DNA of 64,000 bases, taken from positions 2,232,001-2,296,000 of the forward strand of contig NEEC01000010.1 in assembly GCA_002189035.1 (NCBI GenBank), read 5' to 3'. The position numbers and the translations under genes are program-made. The notes below the pieces were generated by a model. It was not told the origin of the DNA and made no database searches. It saw only the letters and a list, made by a program, of their open reading frames with translations. Below are positions 40,591 through 51,555 of this stretch, piece by piece. This DNA is from Utricularia gibba. Lineage: Eukaryota > Streptophyta > Magnoliopsida > Lamiales > Lentibulariaceae. Within the stretch, counting starts at the first letter, position 1, and each line of letters starts with the position of its first letter.

Positions 40591-41280
40591 GGTACGATCG
40601 ATCAAGTTGTGATGCTTTTCAACGATGATATGGAGAGGTTTCCATTTTTCTTCATGTGATCGAGGATTCAATGCAAGGGATTCGTGTCTGGGCAAAAAGC
40701 CATTATGTTAAAATAATTTAATTAATAATAATTTTAAATTATTATATTTACATAACATACTTTCTTTATTTATAATTAAAATAAAAATATGTTTTACAAA
40801 TATATTGTTAATCACGTTTAGAAACGGAGTCCATGTTTTTTAATTTGTAAATAGTAAATTTATGTGTTATATTAAATAATTATGATGATTGAATCTAATT
40901 AAATTTGTTTTAATAAATTAGATTGATATAGACTTGGCGGCGACGATGGTCATTAGTCATTGCTCGTAAGACGGTTGATGAAACAATGATTGAGTGATGG
41001 GACCCACCAAATGGATGCGGTCTGTAGGGCAATGGTTGGTTTTATGTACTTCAAGCAAGCTTCGTAATCGGGGAAACGGAGGGGTCCCCCGCGGCGGAGC
41101 TCGATGACGATCTTGACGGAAAAGCTAGGCGAAGTTTTTGACACAAATGGACAGCATCGAGGTGGTGAGTTTCTCCGCACTTAAACAAGCTTTCCGTCCG
41201 CTTTAAACGGAGTATAACGAGGTCAAACACCTGAGAGGGGCTCGGTCTTCTCCGGTCAAGCAGGAGGCGTTTGTGTGAGG
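40591..41280. other. Intergenic region
   Basis: About 40680-40930 is AT-rich. The rest has a minus-strand open frame (41051-41335) that lies over the start of the pseudogene and has no recognisable domain. No gene supported. Confidence 0.4.
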
Positions 41281-41284
41281 AGAT

Positions 41285-43150
41285 GATGGCGATGAAATTG
41301 GATCTGAGCTCCAGTAGCTTGGAATGGCACGACACGGCGAAGGTAGATGAAGTCGTGGAAGAGGAAGGAAGAATAGCAGCATTAGATGACGCGGTTTTGC
41401 AGATCGGGAGTGGTAACTTGTGCTCTTAGACGGGATGATTTCTGATGAAACTATAGATGAAGAAGGTATCGTAAACGCTCTATGTCGCCTGCTGATTGTT
41501 CATAAGCGACAAGCACAAGGTAATTGCAGAGGCCATGAATTTAGAATCGAAGCTGAATTTGGTAGCTTTCTTATCCCTTCGCTCCGAAGTGTGCAGGAGA
41601 AGATGAAACAGTTGGAGTTTCTATCAGCTTTGGTGAAGTCAATGGCACGCGATGTCCATGAGCAAGGAGAGACTGTGGGCCTCCTACGGACCTTATCCGA
41701 TGATGTTGGACTCAACCGCAGAATCGGGCGAATAGCAGATGCATCTGGCTGCTGATCTACACAGCAAATTCAGATAACAAGAAGGCTGCACATGATGCGG
41801 AGATTCTGCTCAACTCTATGTCGAGTAATCCTATATTCAGATTCCCTAAATCCTCAGCGTGTTATTCATATGGCTGAAGCTGGTTGCTTTAAACCTATAT
41901 TCAGATTCCTCGAAGGAGGTGGACAATCATTCCTCATAGTCTGGAAAGCTCAGTGTAGTGTTTGTAGCTTAAAACAGTTCCACCATCTTTCCAGGATCAG
42001 ACATGAACAAGATTCTGATGGCAACAGCCTAATCCAAACTAAAACTCCATGACCAACACGAGGCTTTCCTAGGAGAAAACGGGGTCATAGACTCACTCGG
42101 AAGAGTGCTCAATAAAGGGAATCTTGGGGCTAAGCTTTCCTCCTTAAAGGCCTTGCAGATGTTATTGGACTTCACAGAAAACGTCATATGGTTGATCGAT
42201 CCCAGGATTGTATCATATTTTTTGAATCTGTTCTGTGTCTTCGGTGATGATGACACTTAGAGAACGAGCAGCAGAAATTCTGACAAAGGTGGCAAGATCA
42301 GAAAACATTCTAGTTAATCAAGATATGACGCACCAGATGCTCTAACTTCTGAGTTTATCTGGCCCACTGATTCAAGGCCATCTCATGGAACCGTTGAATT
42401 CTGTAGCTTCTCATAAGAAGCTAAAAATGGCTCGCATGCTTGCCAGTGGTTTCATCATCAAATTTGGAGTCTGACCGGGTAGCATCCCTTGGAATTCTCG
42501 GCATTTTTCCTGTGAATGACGAGGAAATCTCGGACATCCTAATAAAAGCACCTCTGATAGTTTCCATGATCAATTCAAGCTACTGCCAGTTTGATAGAAA
42601 CAACCGATCAACTGACTCCTGCACATTCCTGCTGCCAAGTTCACAGTTCTTCAGAGATCACCAACTCTCTCATAATACTCCCAAGCTTTCCCAGTCATGG
42701 AAATTGCAATGGCTACATGTCCTGACTCCTGCACATTCCTGCTGCCAAGTTCACAGTACCTACTGCTCCACAAGCAGCACCCTATCTGTAATCAAAGCTG
42801 GAGATCCACATCTCTTGGTCCAGACTCTCGACGGGAACCAAAGGGGCGCAGATGCATCCATCCTAAGCTGCCCTTCAACACTCATATACCAGATGGAATA
42901 TGGGAGAGCGGATGCAAATATGTCGCCCACAACTCCATCCTCCCTCTGACCATTAAGATACTTTCCTGTGGGAGCTTTAAGGCCAAGGAGAAAGCTCTGT
43001 GGATATTGGAAAAAATATTTAGAGTCATGGCTAATAGAGATGCCTACGCTCAAACAGCTCAAGCTCTGCTTACTGATCTTGTGCATAATGATAATCCCTG
43101 CTTGCCCCCAACATGGCTAAGCTGCTGGCAGTGCTTGAGATCCTGCTATA
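41285..43150 (+). pseudogene. Decayed ARM-repeat (U-box E3 ligase-like) pseudogene
   Basis: Fragments in all three forward frames follow each other: MAMKLDLSSSSLEWHDTA, then DEEGIVNALCRLL, EKMKQLEFLSALVKSMARDV, GETVGLLRTLSDDV, VIHMAEAGCFKPIFRFLEGG, ERAAEILTKVARSEN, and near 42950-43150 a typical ARM-type end (GSFKAKEKALWILEKIFRVM, then YAQTAQALLTDLVHND). Stops and shifts lie between them. The pieces resemble plant ARM-repeat U-box proteins, but no U-box itself is visible, so the assignment is tentative. Decay is far beyond single sequencing errors, and an internal segment is duplicated (42618-42756). Confidence 0.55.
42618..42756 (+). repeat. Direct repeat of about 35 bp inside the pseudogene
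   Basis: The segment opening TGACTCCTGCACATTCCTGC and ending CCAAGTTCACAG occurs at about 42618-42652 and again at about 42722-42756, about 104 bp apart and apparently identical. It is probably an internal duplication in non-functional DNA. Confidence 0.75.
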
Positions 43151-43539
43151 TAAGTCTAGTTACTTCTGATATTTTTTTTCACTTCATCATTCCTTCTCAT
43201 GCAACGAGCCCAAGCTTTTACAGCACGTTAGAAATCCCATTCCTTTTACGGCCAATCCAATCAGAGTGTCAATGCTCAAGGGCAAGAATCACAAGTAGGA
43301 AAAGAGCTAAAGGACTGTTAATACAATACAATACTTTACATGTCAATAGATCTAGCACAGATAGTAACTAAAGAAACATAATAAACCCTAAAACCCATAG
43401 TTATTCGCCACTATTGTCCTAGCAGAGCACAACTAATCAGAATCCATGCATCAATTCGTATACTTGATCAAAGGGTTAAGAAAAAAGGCGGAAAAGGCTG
43501 ATAAAAACGAGAAAATACAGACGAAAATGGTGTCAATGA
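43151..43539. other. Convergent intergenic region
   Basis: Lies between the pseudogene and the 3' end of the GeBP-type gene. No coding or RNA signal is seen; the right part is probably the 3' UTR of the GeBP-type gene. Confidence 0.4.
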
Positions 43540-44670
43540 TCAGTTCCCCATTGATCTAAGCTCTTTCAACTGCTCTCTAATCTGATCCTGCACCAGTTCA
43601 AGCCGCTTAGAGAAGACTTCCAACTCCAGAATCTGCTGCTTTCTCCACCGTTCATCAGCCGTTTTATCTGGAACAGTTCCCGGATAACACAAGGATATGG
43701 GGCTACCGGGGCCGAATGCGTGGCCGCAGCACAAGCCGCTGGAAAAAGCATTTGATCCTGTCAAACTGGGAAGCAACTCCTTCAGTATTGGGGATAGGCA
43801 ACTCTTGACAGTCTCTTCGATCACATTCGACATGGGCCCAGAAAACCCCATGTTCAGAACGGGTGCTGCAATCGGCGTTGCCATCGCAGGCGGCGTTTGT
43901 AAGATGTTGATGTTACTGTATCCTGAGTTGTGCAGCGGCGGTTTTTCCTCTGATTTCATGGACCCAGAAAGATTCCTCTTTCTGGAAGCAGGTGATTTGT
44001 TGTTGACCTCAACGCCTCCTGGAACGGTCCTCTGAAAAGCAAAGAAGTTTGGGTTGTTGAGATCGTCGTCATCGTCCTCTAGGGCGGCACCTCGGAAAGC
44101 AGCAGAACCGTTGGCGTTGACGGCGGCGTTGCCCCATATTTTGGAGGAAATTTCGAAGGTGGCCTGATCGTGGGGGCTCTTAAAGATGTAGTCTTTTCCG
44201 GAGCTGAATCTGGTGACTAGGTTACGATACTTCTTCTTCAGCCTCCGTAGCTTCTCAACAAGTTGATTCTTGTTGAAATCGAACTGCAATTTTGTCTTGA
44301 TTTGGTCGTAAAACGAGGACGTATCATGATACTGCTGCGAGGAGCCACGGCGAGTGGTATAGTCCAGAAACCCTTGCAAAAGCTCGATTTCGTCCTCATC
44401 CGTCCACAGGCGCTGGAATAGCTTCCGAGACTCATCCCCCGGTACCGGCCTCTTAGAGTCCGTCACATGGTGCTGCAGATGGAGATCGGGGACCGCGATA
44501 GTCACCTGGGAGATGGAGAGAGGAGCCCGATCAAGTGCAGCGGCGGCGGCGGCGGCAGCAGCAGCAGCGGAGGAGGAGGAATCGTCCTCGTCATGATCCG
44601 TAAGGTCGTCCTCGTCGTCAAGGAGGCCGTTGAAGATGACGGAGGAGGGTTCGGCGGCAGCGGCGGCCAT
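43540..44670 (-). CDS. GeBP/STOREKEEPER-type transcription factor (DUF573)
   Basis: Single-exon nuclear protein, 376 aa, of the plant GeBP/STOREKEEPER family of DNA-binding regulators. The DUF573 domain spans about residues 83-185: LFQRLWTDEDEIELLQGFLD, SFYDQIKTKLQFDFNKNQLV, EKLRRLKKKYRNLVTRFSSG, FKSPHDQATFEISSKIWG. Before it are an acidic-Ser stretch (LLDDEDDLTDHDEDDSSSS) and a run of about 12 alanines. A C-terminal helix (KQQILELEVFSKRLELVQDQ, IREQLKELRSMGN) is probably a coiled coil or leucine-zipper-like dimerisation segment, common in the family. The ATG at 44670 is the first. Upstream DNA is GC-rich to about 44880, then AT-rich. Confidence 0.9.
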   Translation of the reverse strand: MAAAAAEPSSVIFNGLLDDEDDLTDHDEDDSSSSAAAAAAAAAAALDRAPLSISQVTIAVPDLHLQHHVTDSKRPVPGDESRKLFQRLWTDEDEIELLQGFLDYTTRRGSSQQYHDTSSFYDQIKTKLQFDFNKNQLVEKLRRLKKKYRNLVTRFSSGKDYIFKSPHDQATFEISSKIWGNAAVNANGSAAFRGAALEDDDDDLNNPNFFAFQRTVPGGVEVNNKSPASRKRNLSGSMKSEEKPPLHNSGYSNINILQTPPAMATPIAAPVLNMGFSGPMSNVIEETVKSCLSPILKELLPSLTGSNAFSSGLCCGHAFGPGSPISLCYPGTVPDKTADERWRKQQILELEVFSKRLELVQDQIREQLKELRSMGN

Positions 44671-44899
44671 CGGCGTTTGGTGATCGCGCGTGGGCTGTGG
44701 GGTTGGGTGCCCTCTACCCTGCCAATTTTTGCCCCTTTTTTTGGGTTAACCCCGAACCCGGTCAAGCAAGCGCACCACCCCCGCACCACCAGGCCCCATT
44801 CCTCGGACCCAGGCGCCTGACCCTCCCCTCTTCAAAGCCCACCCACACCCACCTACTACTACCACTCACCCCACGACCAACCCATCCAACGTTTGGAAA

Positions 44900-45480
44900 A
44901 CCTAATTAAATTGATTTTAATAGAATTTAAAATTATGAAAAAACGAGATTAATACATATTTGAAATATTTTTTAGAAATAATTATTATAAAATTAATTCA
45001 TATTTATAAAAAATTGAAATTTAAACAGTGTTTTGAAAATTTTTTAAATCTATTTTTACTTTTTAAAAAATAAAAAATAATTCTACAAAAAGTAATTTTA
45101 AAATTATAATATAAAAATTACTTTTGGAAAAATAAAAAATAAGTTACTTTTTTATCTTATTTCTAATTTTTAATTAGAATAGTTTTTTAAAATACTTATA
45201 ATTCATTTATATTTTTATCAATTATTTTTATTTTTTTAAAGTAACTTTGAAAAAATATAAATATATTCTAAAAAATTTTCAAAACACTACTTTAGTTTTT
45301 ATGCATAAAGTATGTATTTATTCATGTTCATTAATGTATATTTTATAAATTTTCAAATTTAAAAAAGTATTTTTGTATAAATCATTTTATACTATAAAAA
45401 ATATTTTATAAATCTATAAATTATATATACTTTATATTATTATAGTTTAATAAAATATTAAAATAAATTTAATTTATTGC
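44900..45480. other. AT-rich intergenic block
   Basis: Almost pure A/T sequence without open frames or recognisable repeat ends; it separates the GeBP-type gene from the calmodulin-binding gene. Confidence 0.6.
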
Positions 45481-45837
45481 AATGCCGACGTCAACTGGGG
45501 ACAAGGGGCAAAAAAGACAGAATTTTTATGTGCGTCTCCTTTCAGAAGGAATAAACGACTTCTCCGAAGTTAAAATCTTCTCTTTCATGGCGGAGACTGA
45601 AGTTGTCCGGGGAACAAGAAGGACAGCGACATGCATAAAGGGCGGCGTTCTGAGTGCTCCATCCACGCAATGCAAAAGCAGGTGCCCCCACGAGCGCCTT
45701 TTCCACCGCCCAAGACCGTCTAAAACAAACTGCTGATTTGGTTTGATTAGTCTTCTTCTCCCCCTTTTCCGCGATATTCCATATATAAGTTTCCATTCAA
45801 AGCTTCTTTCTCCGGCGAAACCCGGAGATCTTGAAAG

Positions 45838-47222
45838 ATGAAGATGAAGAAAGCATCTGTTCCTTGTTCGAATACGCCGAGTTATATGAAGCCCACTTCC
45901 AGTTTTGAGGCGAAAAGGAAACTTTCACCCGATTCAGGTACGAAATCGATGAGTAAATTGCGTAGAACCAGCAGCTTGGAGAAGACGGGCGGTTTGATTA
46001 CGAATCGCAGTCGTGACTTGGATGTCAAAAGGGCAACGTGCTCATCAACGCTGAAACATCGAAAATTTCCACCTTTTCTGAGTTTGAATCCAGGAGGAAG
46101 AGAGTCTGAAGGAGTTTCTACTGTTAAAGTTTGCCCTTATGTCTATTGTTCTTTGAATGGGCATTATCATGCTTCCTTGACGGCTTTAAAGCGCTTCATA
46201 TCAGCAAAAAGGAAAATGATCAAGGCCCAAAAGTGTTCAAAACCAGTTGATCTGGTAGAAGAAATCATTGCAGAGTTTCAACCATTTGAATTGAATTCTG
46301 AGGCCTCTGAGCTGGAAGAGTCAGCAATGACCATTATCGATGAGCCCTGCTTTGATTGTTGCGCAGATGATGAAAGGAAACTTGAACCGGGAGTCAGACA
46401 TGTCGATGAGCATTTCAAAAAGAAGGATGTGTTTACTGTTTGTGTACAGGAAATCAAACAGAAGTCAGAAGAGGGAAATTCATTTGCTCCATTGAGATCA
46501 GATTTGATTGATGAAGATACAAAGAACAGAGTGGAAATGCCACCAGAGCCAGCAGAAACTCATCTGGAGTTCGCGCTGAAGTCATCTGAACAAGAAATCA
46601 ATGGAGAGTATCAGTCATTTGAATCAGATTCTGAGGCTTCTGTGTCGGAGCAGTCATCAGGATTGGAATCATGCAAAGATGAAGAAGCTGACAACAGGGA
46701 GCTCATACCCAAGTCAGGGATGAATGTGTCGGATCAAACGAGCTTTTCCACAATCGGAAGCATGCAATTTCAAGTCAAGACAGCTCTCCAGCACCTGCTG
46801 ATAACCATGTGGAAGAAACAACTCTGCATTCCAAGAAGCATATTTCATCCCTACAAGAGCGTCATCTTCAGGGAGACTTGGTTGATGAAGATCATGACAC
46901 CGTAAAGGCACCAGCTCCAAGAAAATGCGATGATACAGGTGAATCCAGACACTTCAATCCTAAAGAACCAAACTTCCTCCCATCCGAGCCCGACAAAGAA
47001 GCAGAGAAGGTCGATCTGAAACATCAGGAGCTTGACGACAGGCGAAACTCAGAAGAGTGGATGGTCGATTACGCTCTCAGGCAAGTGGTTACCAAGCTCC
47101 GCCCCGCTCGCCGCAGGAAAGTAGCCCTCCTTGTCGAAGCATTTGAAAAAGTGATGCCAACGAAAAGCTTCAACCACCCTCCTCCCCTCCAGAACTCAAC
47201 TCCAATCCAACCTTGCAGGTGA
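45838..47222 (+). CDS. Plant calmodulin-binding protein (one apparent frame break)
   Basis: Protein with a C-terminal plant calmodulin-binding domain (CaM_binding family). It begins MKMKKASVPCSNTPSYMKPT; a second ATG at 45844 is equally possible. A basic Ser-rich N-terminus is followed by the family motif VCPYVYCSLNGHYHASLTAL with KRFISAKRKM, then a long acidic Glu-rich region. The C-terminal WMVDYALRQVVTKLRPARRR and KVALLVEAFEKVMP is the calmodulin-binding helix, and lies in another frame. The first frame ends at 46905; the second is open from before 46809 to 47222. One base seems to be missing somewhere around 46730-46800, perhaps in GG near 46755 or TTTT near 46744. An unannotated small intron is less likely. 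With the shift, the protein is about 460 aa. Function: calcium-dependent regulation, partner unknown. Confidence 0.75.
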
Positions 47223-48055
47223 TCCCCACTCTCAAGCATCAACTACTTAGTGATCGATAACAAGTTTCGACATATCGTAAGAATTTGGGAAATGTAGAAG
47301 CGTCGAAAGCATGACACAAGATATCGGTTTGTCAAAGGTTCCTACGTTGGATTTGCAATGAATTCTACGCTTGTAGCTCCGTGGATGCTGATTGCTGAGT
47401 TTTGTCTGTTCAATGACATCTGATTCTGCACAACTGCAGTTACTAAAAAAAAAAAGAAAGAAAATGTTTTATAAAATTAAAAATAAATTTGACCAACAAT
47501 ATATATTTACAATAAAATGTTCAATATTAAAAATTATACCATTAATTTGAAAATGCAAATAATTGTCCCATCGCCCTTCTAAAAACGAGGTCTCTGTAAA
47601 GGTTCACGTGAATTTGGGACCATCCTGCCCGTGAATCTTCATTTATCCTTTTTATTCATTTATTTTTTTGCGTTTTTTCAAAAATTGTAGAAATTAAAAT
47701 CATAAATATCTTACAATTGAAACGGATAATATCTATTGCACGTTTTCGTATCGCTCGAAACGAATATGGAGGAATAAACTATCTTTTTCGATCAATTTTT
47801 TATTAGAAAATAGTTTTTTTCTTGTTTTGAACTATAGACTTGTCTAATATAGCAAGAAGATTTATCCAATCATAAGTGCAGACAAATTCTCTTCACATGC
47901 ATCAGAAGCAGGTTTCCACACTGCATTATTGCTTCACTTTTTGCGCTGCTCTGTGCGATCGACAGCCAGAGAGGAAGACTGTCACGGGGCACCACCGCCG
48001 TAGTATAAGATGATGGGAGGGGGAGAGATGCCGGTTGCCTGCCCATCGCTCCCCA
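47223..48055. other. Intergenic region before the aspartyl protease
   Basis: 3' UTR of the calmodulin-binding gene, AT-rich DNA (about 47440-47830), then the promoter and leader of the protease gene. Upstream ATGs at 48010 and 48013 are out of frame with the main start and could act as a short upstream frame. Confidence 0.45.
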
Positions 48056-49392
48056 ATGGAAGACGCCTCCTCCGCCTCGACGCTTACTCTCACACTACTC
48101 CTGCTTCTATGCCTCGCCGCCAGGACAGCGGCATCTCATGGCTCTTGCTCTGCATCAGAACCGGATTCAGATCTGTCCATCCTCCACATCCACGGCCATT
48201 GCTCGCCCTTCCGCTCTGCGGCGGCGACGTGGCTCGACTCCGTCCTCAGCATGGCCGCCTACGCAGATCCCAACCGCGTCTCCTACCTCTCCACCCTCGC
48301 CACGAACCGCTCCGCCACGCTCCCGGTCGCACCCGGGCACGTGATAAACACCGGCAACTATGTCGTTCGCGTTCAGGTCGGGTCACCGGGTCAGGTGATG
48401 TTCATGGTCTTGGACACTAGCAGCGACGCTACGTGGCTCCCGTGCATCGGCTGCGTCGGTTGCGCATCCTCTGTTTTCAACTCATCGGCCTCCGCTACGT
48501 TTGAGCTTGTGGACTGCTCTCTCCCCAATGCAGCGCTGTAAAAGGAGCCTCATGTTCGACGGAATCTGGGACGGGATCCGGGTCATGCCTGTTTAACCAG
48601 ACCTACGGTGGGGATTCGTCCTTCACTGCAACTCTGTCACGCGACGTGCTGCTTCTGAGCAATGACGTTGTCCGGAACTATGCGTTCGGATGCATGACGT
48701 CAGTTTCCGGCACGTCGACTCCGCCACAAGGGTTACTGGGTTTGGGTCGAGGCGCCATGTCGTTGATCTCGCAAGCCGGGTCACTTTATTCCGGTGTCTT
48801 TTCCTACTGCCTGCCAAGTTTCAGATCATATTACTTCTCCGGCTCGCTGAAGCTCGGCCCTGTGGGTCAACCAAAGAACATCAGAACCACCCCACTTCTC
48901 AAAAACCCCCACCGGCCGTCGCTGTACTATGTTAATCTCACCGGAATAACTGTCGGCAGGGTGAGCGTACCTATCCCTCCAGAGCTTCTAGCTTTCGACG
49001 TGAACACTGGTGCTGGAACGATCATAGATTCCGGCACAGTGATATCCAGGTTCGTCCAACCAGTGTATAATGCTGTCCGCGATGAATTCAAGAAGCAGCT
49101 GCCAGGGCCGTTTACCTCTTTGGGGGCATTCGACACTTGTTTCAATGCAACAAATGATGCAGTTGCACCGGCAATAACATTGCACTTCACAGACTTGGAC
49201 CTGAAGCTGCCATTAGAGAACAGCTTAATACACAGCAGCGCAGGATCACTGGCCTGCTTGGCTATGGCAGCAGCTCCAAACAATGTGAACTCAGTGCTGA
49301 ATATCCTAGCCAATTTGCAGCAGCAGAACCTCAGGATATTGTTTGATACCACCAACTCGCGCCTGGGCATTGTTAGAGAAGTTTGTAACTAG
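48056..49392 (+). CDS. AED3: AED3-type secreted aspartyl protease (one apparent 1-nt frame break)
   Basis: Pepsin-like protease of the plant A1B group, close to Arabidopsis AED3, an apoplastic protein induced in systemic immunity. The ATG at 48056 gives a clear signal peptide (MEDASSASTLTLTLLLLLCL). Next come GNYVVRVQVGSPGQ, the first active site at about residue 120 (VLDTSSD, with DTS instead of DTG), a Cys-rich segment (CIGCVGC), YGGDSSFTA, the second site IIDSGTV, and a conserved tail (LQQQNLRILFDTTNSRLGI). There is no intron. The frame stops at 48541 because the CCCC run at 48523-48526 lacks one C. Restoring the frame gives LPQCSAV and a 445-aa protein (1337 nt present, 1338 expected). 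As with AED3, DTS at the first site does not by itself mean inactivity. Confidence 0.88.
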
Positions 49393-50164
49393 CGTTGTTA
49401 TGTTCCTGGGATGGCGTAGATGTAGTCGTGTTAGTTTCTTGTTGAATAACGAAGTCTGTACCTGAGACTGTTGTCTTGTATTGAACTTGGAACTTTTCCA
49501 TTCAGAGAAAGGGGATATTATTAGAGCAAACGTATTACTAGACACTGCTATTCATAATCAACAAATAACAGCCTGCAAATCATGGGATACATGCAATAAA
49601 TTCACACAAGGAGCTAGCATGAAGAAGTTTCACTACGGCAAACTCAACTGTTTTCCACATTAAACCCGAAACACAGGAAAGTTCGAGTGTAAATGACACG
49701 AATATGTTGCAGTGAGAGAGATCCACTACTCCTAAAAAAAGGTTAAGAGTATCAGAAATAGGTTGAAAGCTTCATCATTTGGCCACAAGATGTTTTATAA
49801 TGCCATCGATTTGAATGCAACAAAATCCAAATGAAAATGCTCTTGTGAACAAGTCACCCCCACCCCCCTCCGCTTGTAACCATCAATTTGCACGCATCCG
49901 TTGTCTATCGAATAAAAAGGTTACTCTAATTTGGATGAAAATCATGAAATTAATCTAAAGAACAAGAACAATCAAGATAAGTCTGGATGCACCGAAATTC
50001 CATGAATCGGAAAAGTTTAAGCTCATTTCTTGGAAATCCAAGAACAGTAAAACAAACTGCGGTGCGTTTGATCATATAGCCCAAAAGGCTATCACCACTA
50101 AAACCCTAGAAAAAACGTAACAAAGCAAACCAACCTGGGATTGGTGAGAGGAAACTGAAAATCA
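49393..50164. other. Intergenic region
   Basis: 3' flank of the protease gene and sequence without recognisable coding domains. About 49700-50100 may hold the 3' UTR of the small minus-strand frame at 50165. Confidence 0.35.
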
Positions 50165-50260
50165 TCACAAGGCAGAGCCGTCATCAAGATCATTGATGTA
50201 ACCACGCGAAAACCTTCTTCGGGAGCTCTTGTAGATGGGCGTATCTGCATCGTTATTCAT
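50165..50260 (-). CDS. 31-codon minus-strand small ORF
   Basis: ATG at 50260, stop at 50165. The peptide is charged: it starts MNNDADTPIYK, has SSRRRFSRGY in the middle and ends acidic (INDLDDGSAL). This layout resembles small conserved plant peptides, but I cannot name the family. It lies alone in about 1.3 kb without another gene on this strand, and the sequence is not AT-rich like its surroundings. It may be chance, or the first exon of something larger. Confidence 0.3.
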   Translation of the reverse strand: MNNDADTPIYKSSRRRFSRGYINDLDDGSAL

Positions 50261-50743
50261 GCCCTATAAAGCGGAATCGGAGAATGGACCAGCCTTCCTC
50301 GCCGGAGGAAGACGAAAATCAATAAACCCCCTTGTGGAGCTTTGCCCCAATAACCGCCACGCTATCCCAAAGTTGCCCTAATTTCAGCGTTTCATGCCAG
50401 AAACATACAGGTTTTCGGTTTGGATTGACGTTTCCATAAATAATTTATAAGTAATCATAAATAAAAAACCAAAATAATTCATTTTCCTTGGTTTAAATAA
50501 TTGGATTGGGCATGGATTGGTGTGGGCCCATCTGCATTGGGTTCGAAGGGCTGAACATGGTAAGTTTGCCACAAATTTTAAAATAATAATTAAAATAAAA
50601 AAACAACATGAAGCTCCTCCAAACCTAAACCATCAAACAGGGAAACAAGTAGCTAGAACCAAGGTTAGCAAATGGCACGCCTAAACGCATCAAAGAGACG
50701 AACAGGCATAAAACAAACGCATACTTCCGCCTCCAATCGAACC

Positions 50744-50941
50744 TCAATACGGCGGCGGAGCGCCGATACTAACGAACGGCCGGCCGCAGCCACCGGCAGA
50801 ATAATCGCACTCGTGAAACGTGTTCTTAATTTTGTCGAATCCATGCTGGAAAATCCCGAATCCGAAGACGATCCCGAGGGCGATTACGACGATTACGAGG
50901 CATGAGCACAAGCAGCAGACTTTGGAGGGGCAGCAGCACAT
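50744..50941 (-). CDS. 65-aa Cys-rich single-membrane-span protein ending in PPPY
   Basis: ATG at 50941 gives MCCCPSKVCCLCSCLVIVVI, continuing into a hydrophobic helix (ALGIVFGFGIF), then a short basic-acidic segment (HGFDKIKNTFHECDYSAGG) and the C-terminus SIGAPPPY. N-terminal cysteines next to a membrane helix suggest palmitoylation. The PPPY end could bind WW domains (inference). I do not recognise a named family, though small plant membrane proteins of this layout are common. The plus-strand frame at 50672 covers the same bases; it has an ATG but a low-complexity Arg-rich product, so I prefer the minus strand. Confidence 0.5.
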   Translation of the reverse strand: MCCCPSKVCCLCSCLVIVVIALGIVFGFGIFQHGFDKIKNTFHECDYSAGGCGRPFVSIGAPPPY

Positions 50942-51555
50942 CTTCACGGATCCGAATCTGAATATCGCCGCAGAGAAAGTGGGGGGAGTTAAGGAAGAAT
51001 TGGGAAGTCAAGCGGTTACGCTACGCAACGCGAGTCTTGTGCCTTCGAAATTTGCCGTTTCGATGGAAATTTGAATCGCCTCTTTTCCGTTGCCCCTGAC
51101 TTTTTTTAATATCCAGAAATTTAGCAAAATACCTGACTTTGTCACTTATTACCAAAATATCCGAATTTTGTAAAGATATTTGTAAAAATATGGATAAAAA
51201 GTGTAGTTTTTAATAATAATTTTCTTGTATTCGATAAAACAGTAAATTAGGATATTATTTAGGGTTTAGATTTGGCACATTATGGGAATAAATAAAAATG
51301 AATAGTAATATTATTAAGGTAAATATATTTTAAAAATTAAAAACGCCGTACAATCTCCAAAATCATTTCGATCCTGTTGTGAATTCACTCCTCCCATTTT
51401 CACCGGTCCAAAATTCTCGATCAATCTCGAGGCGTTCGTCACCAGCAGCAGCAGCAGCACCGTATCACAATCGGCGGCGATATTGCTCAGATCTCCGTCG
51501 ATCAGGTTGCCGCAGGAGTTTCCTGGAGGAATCCTCATTTATTGCACAAACAAAG
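50942..51555. other. Promoter and leader region of VARICOSE
   Basis: AT-rich from about 51100 to 51340, then a GC-richer leader that includes a short CAG/CAGCAG run at 51445-51460. No upstream ATG lies in frame with the VARICOSE start. Confidence 0.45.

Noticed and set aside
45482..45796. Small frames on both strands before the calmodulin-binding gene
   Set aside because: Both strands are open over the same bases, there is no recognisable domain, and the region is probably the promoter and leader of the gene that follows.
50672..50905. 77-codon plus-strand frame opposite the Cys-rich membrane protein
   Set aside because: The product is Arg-rich and low-complexity; the minus-strand frame has a more natural layout. 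I cannot fully exclude it.
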